This document shows positions 55,502-58,326 of a stretch of 58,326 nucleotides of DNA, in pieces. The DNA is from Sphingobacteriaceae bacterium UBA2059 (GTDB lineage: Bacteria > Bacteroidota > Bacteroidia > Sphingobacteriales > Sphingobacteriaceae): NCBI GenBank assembly GCA_002332615.1, contig DDAL01000018.1, positions 6,660-64,985 of the forward strand, written 5' to 3'. Below the pieces are notes generated by a model. It worked only from the letters and a program-made list of their open reading frames with translations. It searched no databases and had not been told where the DNA came from. Position 1 is the first letter of the stretch. The number at the start of each line of letters is the position of its first letter. A program made the translations under genes and the position numbers.

Positions 55502-58326
55502 TTATTTAGGTCTTTTTTGAGGATCAGTTTGTTGATTCCAAATCTTGTCAAATATAAAGTCTAAATACTGGCGTTTGAAGTCTGGATCGTCTGTGAACTT
55601 TTTATACAAATCAGTATATTGGAAAATCACGTCCTGCATCAAATCTTCTACCTTCTTATCAGAGGTAATTTTTGCATTTTGTTTGTCGCTATTCTTTACG
55701 GCATTAACGGTAGCTTCGTCACGGGCAAAATCGGCTGGTAATTGCTCGAACAGGAATTTCTTTACCTTATCATCATCCGTCCAGTTATCAATGCCAAACT
55801 TTGTATTAAATTCTTTCAGGATAGCGTCCAACTCATTAAAACCAAGTTCTCCTTTTTTGCCCTTCATTACTGGCGGAGTAGGGTCTAATTCTTCATCACC
55901 ACTTAGTTTGATGTTCTCTTGTGTTGTTCGGGTTAGTCTGTAACTATCCAAGTCTATTGCTTCCAGAATACCTTTGGCCAAATCCTCAATTTCCTCCGGC
56001 TTTATTTTAGGAATCAGGAATTTCAGAAACCAATACAACCTTTCCCAATAAGAATTATTGAATGATAGGAGCTTAGAAAGGAATGCATACGTTCTAAAGA
56101 AGGATTTCGCCTTTACATAGAAATCAATCTGGGCATCTTCATTCAATTCATTTTTATACTCCGCAACGCACTTATCAATGATTGGATCTAATTCCTGCCT
56201 GTCTGCCTCTTTGAAGTACAAGTCGGTGAAGTTGACTACATCAGCCTGAGAATAGACCTGAGCATTGTCTAAAGCATCTTGTAAATCATTGAGTTTATTA
56301 GCGTCCGTTTCTTCACTTAGAATGGTGGTTGTATAGAAAGGCTCAAATGCTTTTTTAATATCCTCGGTGGTATTGAAGAAATCCATCACAAAGGTGTCTT
56401 CCTTGTAAGGTTTGTAGGCTCTATTAAGTCTTGACAGGGTTTGTACCGCCTGAACATCCGCTAATTTTTTATCTACATACATGGTATGCAATAGTGGCTG
56501 GTCGAATCCTGTTTGAAACTTATTGGCTACTATCAAAAAGCGGTATTCCTTTTTCTTGAACTCAGTTGGAATGTCATTGCTCGGGAAACCGTTTAATCTG
56601 GCTTCATCCCAATCTTTTCCGTCTATTTCTTTTGTGCCTGAAAAAGCTACAATAGCTTTGTAAGGTGAGTTTTTCTCTTTCAGATACTCTTTGAAAGCCT
56701 GATAGTAGAGAATGGCGTTTTTAATGCTTTTGCAAACAACCATCGCTTTTGCCTGACCATTGATGAGCCTTCTGATATCCACATGGAAGTGGTCTAACAT
56801 GATCTTAGATTTTTCCATGATGGAGAAAGGATGACTTTCTACATAAGCACGTAGCTTTTTATTGGCTTGGCGTGTTTCAAACTCCGGGTTGTCTTCAACC
56901 GCTTTATTCAACTTGTAGTAAGACTGATACGTAGTGTAATTTTTTAGTACATCAAGGATAAATTCTTCCTCGATGGCCTGCTTCATCGTGTAATTATCAA
57001 ATGCGATGAATTTGCCTTCAGCAGTCTTTTCACCGAAGGTTTCCAATGTTTTGTTTTTCGGGGTGGCCGTAAATGCAAAATAGCTCCCGTTTTTCAGCAT
57101 TTTACGATTCTCTATCAAGTCATTGATAATGTCCTCAGAGGTTGGTGGTTCGGGTTCTTCACCGTATGCAACTTCTTTATCAGACAGTACCCAATTCATT
57201 TTACTGGCTGTTTCACCACTTTGGCTGCTGTGGGCTTCATCAATGATGATGGCGAATTTCTTTGCCTGCAAAGCTCCGATTTCATCTATGATGAATGGGA
57301 ACTTCTGAACTGTGGTAACAATGATTTTCTTTCCATCTTCAAGGGCTTGTTTTAATTGGCGGCTCCCTTTATCAATCGCCTCAACAACACTACTTACCTG
57401 AGCAAATTGCTTGATGTTATCTCTGATTTGCTTATCCAATACACGCCTGTCCGTTACTACAATAACACTATCGAAAACAGTCTCTGTATTCTCGCTATCG
57501 TGTAAACTCACCAACTGGTGGGCTAACCATGTAATTGAATTTGATTTGCCTGAACCAGCCGAATGTTGAATGAGGTATTTCTGGCCAACACCGTTTTCTT
57601 TGGAATGATGCAGCAGCTTTTTTACCGTTCTGAGTTGGTGGTATCGAGGAAAAATCAATTTTCGTTTAACCTTTCCTGTGTCTTCGTCTTTCTCCTCAAC
57701 AATTTGAGCGAAGTTTTCCAATATGTTGCTCAAGCTGTCTTTGGTCAAAATATCTTTCCAGAGGTAATCGGTTTTTAAACCTTCGGGGTTTACCGGATTG
57801 CCTGCTCCATCGTTATTTCCCTTATTAAAGGGTAAGAAAAAGGTCTTTGTACTGTTGAGGTGAGTGGTCATGTAAACCAAATCGGCATCTACAGCGAAGT
57901 GAACCATACATCTGCCAAAGGCAAATAAGGGTTCTTTCGGATCTCGGTCTGTTTGGTATTGGCGTATGGCGTGTCTTACATTCTGTCCCGTCCATTGGTT
58001 CTTTAATTCAAAGGTGCTCAAGGGCAAACCATTGATAAATAACACCATGTCTAAAGAGTTGCTGTTTTCCAGACTGTAGTACAACTGTCGGCTAACAGAA
58101 AAAATATTGCTGCTGTATTGTTTCTGAGCCTTATCGTTAAGCAAAGAGGTAGGCTTTTTAAAATAAAGCTGTACTCTTAAATCCAAATCCTTGACCCCAT
58201 TGCGAAGTATTTCAATGATACCTTTTTGGCGGATTTGGTCTGAAAGGCGTTTCAGAAATTTGTCTTTGCCTCTTTTGATGATGGTATCATGGGCATTGGG
58301 TTGTGTTGCTGCCAAAAACTCGCACC
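55502..58326 (-). CDS. hsdR: Type I restriction endonuclease subunit R, 5' end outside
   Basis: HsdR is the ATP-dependent translocase/nuclease of a type I restriction system. The visible 941 codons continue upstream past the window (reading C-E-F-L-A-A-T-Q-P before the first listed residues), so the start is missing. Counting from 58315: nuclease residues D89 and E103-L-K105 (PD-ExK), Walker A A-G-S-G-K-S near 253-258, D-E-A-H-S-S-Q-S-G near 360, T-A-T-P-K motif III, and V-A-N-K-F-Q-T-G-F-D-Q-P plus Q-T-L-S-R-L-N-R-A in the second RecA domain. The C-terminal helical domain is complete. HsdM and HsdS are presumably beyond the right edge. Confidence 0.95.
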   Translation of the reverse strand, partial: CEFLAATQPNAHDTIIKRGKDKFLKRLSDQIRQKGIIEILRNGVKDLDLRVQLYFKKPTSLLNDKAQKQYSSNIFSVSRQLYYSLENSNSLDMVLFINGLPLSTFELKNQWTGQNVRHAIRQYQTDRDPKEPLFAFGRCMVHFAVDADLVYMTTHLNSTKTFFLPFNKGNNDGAGNPVNPEGLKTDYLWKDILTKDSLSNILENFAQIVEEKDEDTGKVKRKLIFPRYHQLRTVKKLLHHSKENGVGQKYLIQHSAGSGKSNSITWLAHQLVSLHDSENTETVFDSVIVVTDRRVLDKQIRDNIKQFAQVSSVVEAIDKGSRQLKQALEDGKKIIVTTVQKFPFIIDEIGALQAKKFAIIIDEAHSSQSGETASKMNWVLSDKEVAYGEEPEPPTSEDIINDLIENRKMLKNGSYFAFTATPKNKTLETFGEKTAEGKFIAFDNYTMKQAIEEEFILDVLKNYTTYQSYYKLNKAVEDNPEFETRQANKKLRAYVESHPFSIMEKSKIMLDHFHVDIRRLINGQAKAMVVCKSIKNAILYYQAFKEYLKEKNSPYKAIVAFSGTKEIDGKDWDEARLNGFPSNDIPTEFKKKEYRFLIVANKFQTGFDQPLLHTMYVDKKLADVQAVQTLSRLNRAYKPYKEDTFVMDFFNTTEDIKKAFEPFYTTTILSEETDANKLNDLQDALDNAQVYSQADVVNFTDLYFKEADRQELDPIIDKCVAEYKNELNEDAQIDFYVKAKSFFRTYAFLSKLLSFNNSYWERLYWFLKFLIPKIKPEEIEDLAKGILEAIDLDSYRLTRTTQENIKLSGDEELDPTPPVMKGKKGELGFNELDAILKEFNTKFGIDNWTDDDKVKKFLFEQLPADFARDEATVNAVKNSDKQNAKITSDKKVEDLMQDVIFQYTDLYKKFTDDPDFKRQYLDFIFDKIWNQQTDPQKRPK

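Noticed and set aside
1..58326. tRNA, rRNA genes or recognised riboswitches.
   Set aside because: No cloverleaf ends, rRNA signatures or known riboswitch cores were seen in the gaps by reading; a tRNAscan or Infernal run would be decisive.

Overview
This window reads as the chromosome of a Bacteroidota bacterium, most likely from the Sphingobacteriales (Pedobacter or Arcticibacter-like; inferred, not searched). The grounds are: promoters of the TAnnTTTG type in front of many genes and few Shine-Dalgarno sites; many SusC/TonB-type receptors paired with small lipoproteins; a ribosomal protein cluster whose L36 and S14 lack zinc ligands; 2-oxoglutarate dehydrogenase genes; a GNAT-fold protein of the bacterial ceramide synthase/YghO family; and head-GIN (DUF2807) and GH172 (DUF2961) proteins.

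Layout. 1-9.4 kb is housekeeping: the 5' end of a HIT protein gene, greA, dxs, scpA, glyA, a periplasmic GH20 hexosaminidase, and xseB/xseA. 9.5-12.4 kb is a TonB receptor plus lipoprotein pair. 12.6-16.8 kb looks more AT-rich and holds a heparinase-like toroid protein of unknown specificity and a GH172 glycosidase. 16.9-20.3 kb holds lpdA, the ceramide-synthase-like acyltransferase and a small lipoprotein. 20.6-26.5 kb is the most interesting part: a six-gene plus-strand cluster that I read as a copper-handling locus. It encodes a small Cys protein, a YtkA-like lipoprotein, a TonB receptor with an OprC-like C-x3-M motif, a second small Cys protein, MbnP, and the di-heme MbnH. 26.8-29.6 kb has a CocE-type hydrolase and a DUF2807 protein. 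29.7-34.0 kb is sucB-sucA, followed by a sugar nucleotidyltransferase.

35.4-50.2 kb is one long minus-strand block of 24 ribosomal protein genes plus rpoA, infA, map and secY. It runs from rplC (L3) to rplQ (L17), with a good promoter in front of rplC, and rpsJ is not next to rplC. 50.4-55.2 kb carries a DJ-1/PfpI protein, a lipid-anchored ecotin, a Rossmann oxidoreductase and a BCCT transporter overlapping a tandem-Usp gene. The window ends in a type I restriction subunit (hsdR, 5' end outside) followed by a broken DUF5655 remnant.

How genes work together. The sucA/sucB products and LpdA form the 2-oxoglutarate dehydrogenase complex although lpdA lies about 11 kb away. The copper cluster would join outer-membrane uptake (receptor), surface or periplasmic copper binding (YtkA-like lipoprotein, small Cys proteins) and the MbnP/MbnH pair, in which MbnH oxidises a Trp of MbnP. 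Two genes of this cluster (the second Cys protein and mbnP) carry apparent single-base frameshifts in their signal peptides. These are either sequencing errors or real decay. No tRNA, rRNA, CRISPR array or intact insertion sequence was seen.
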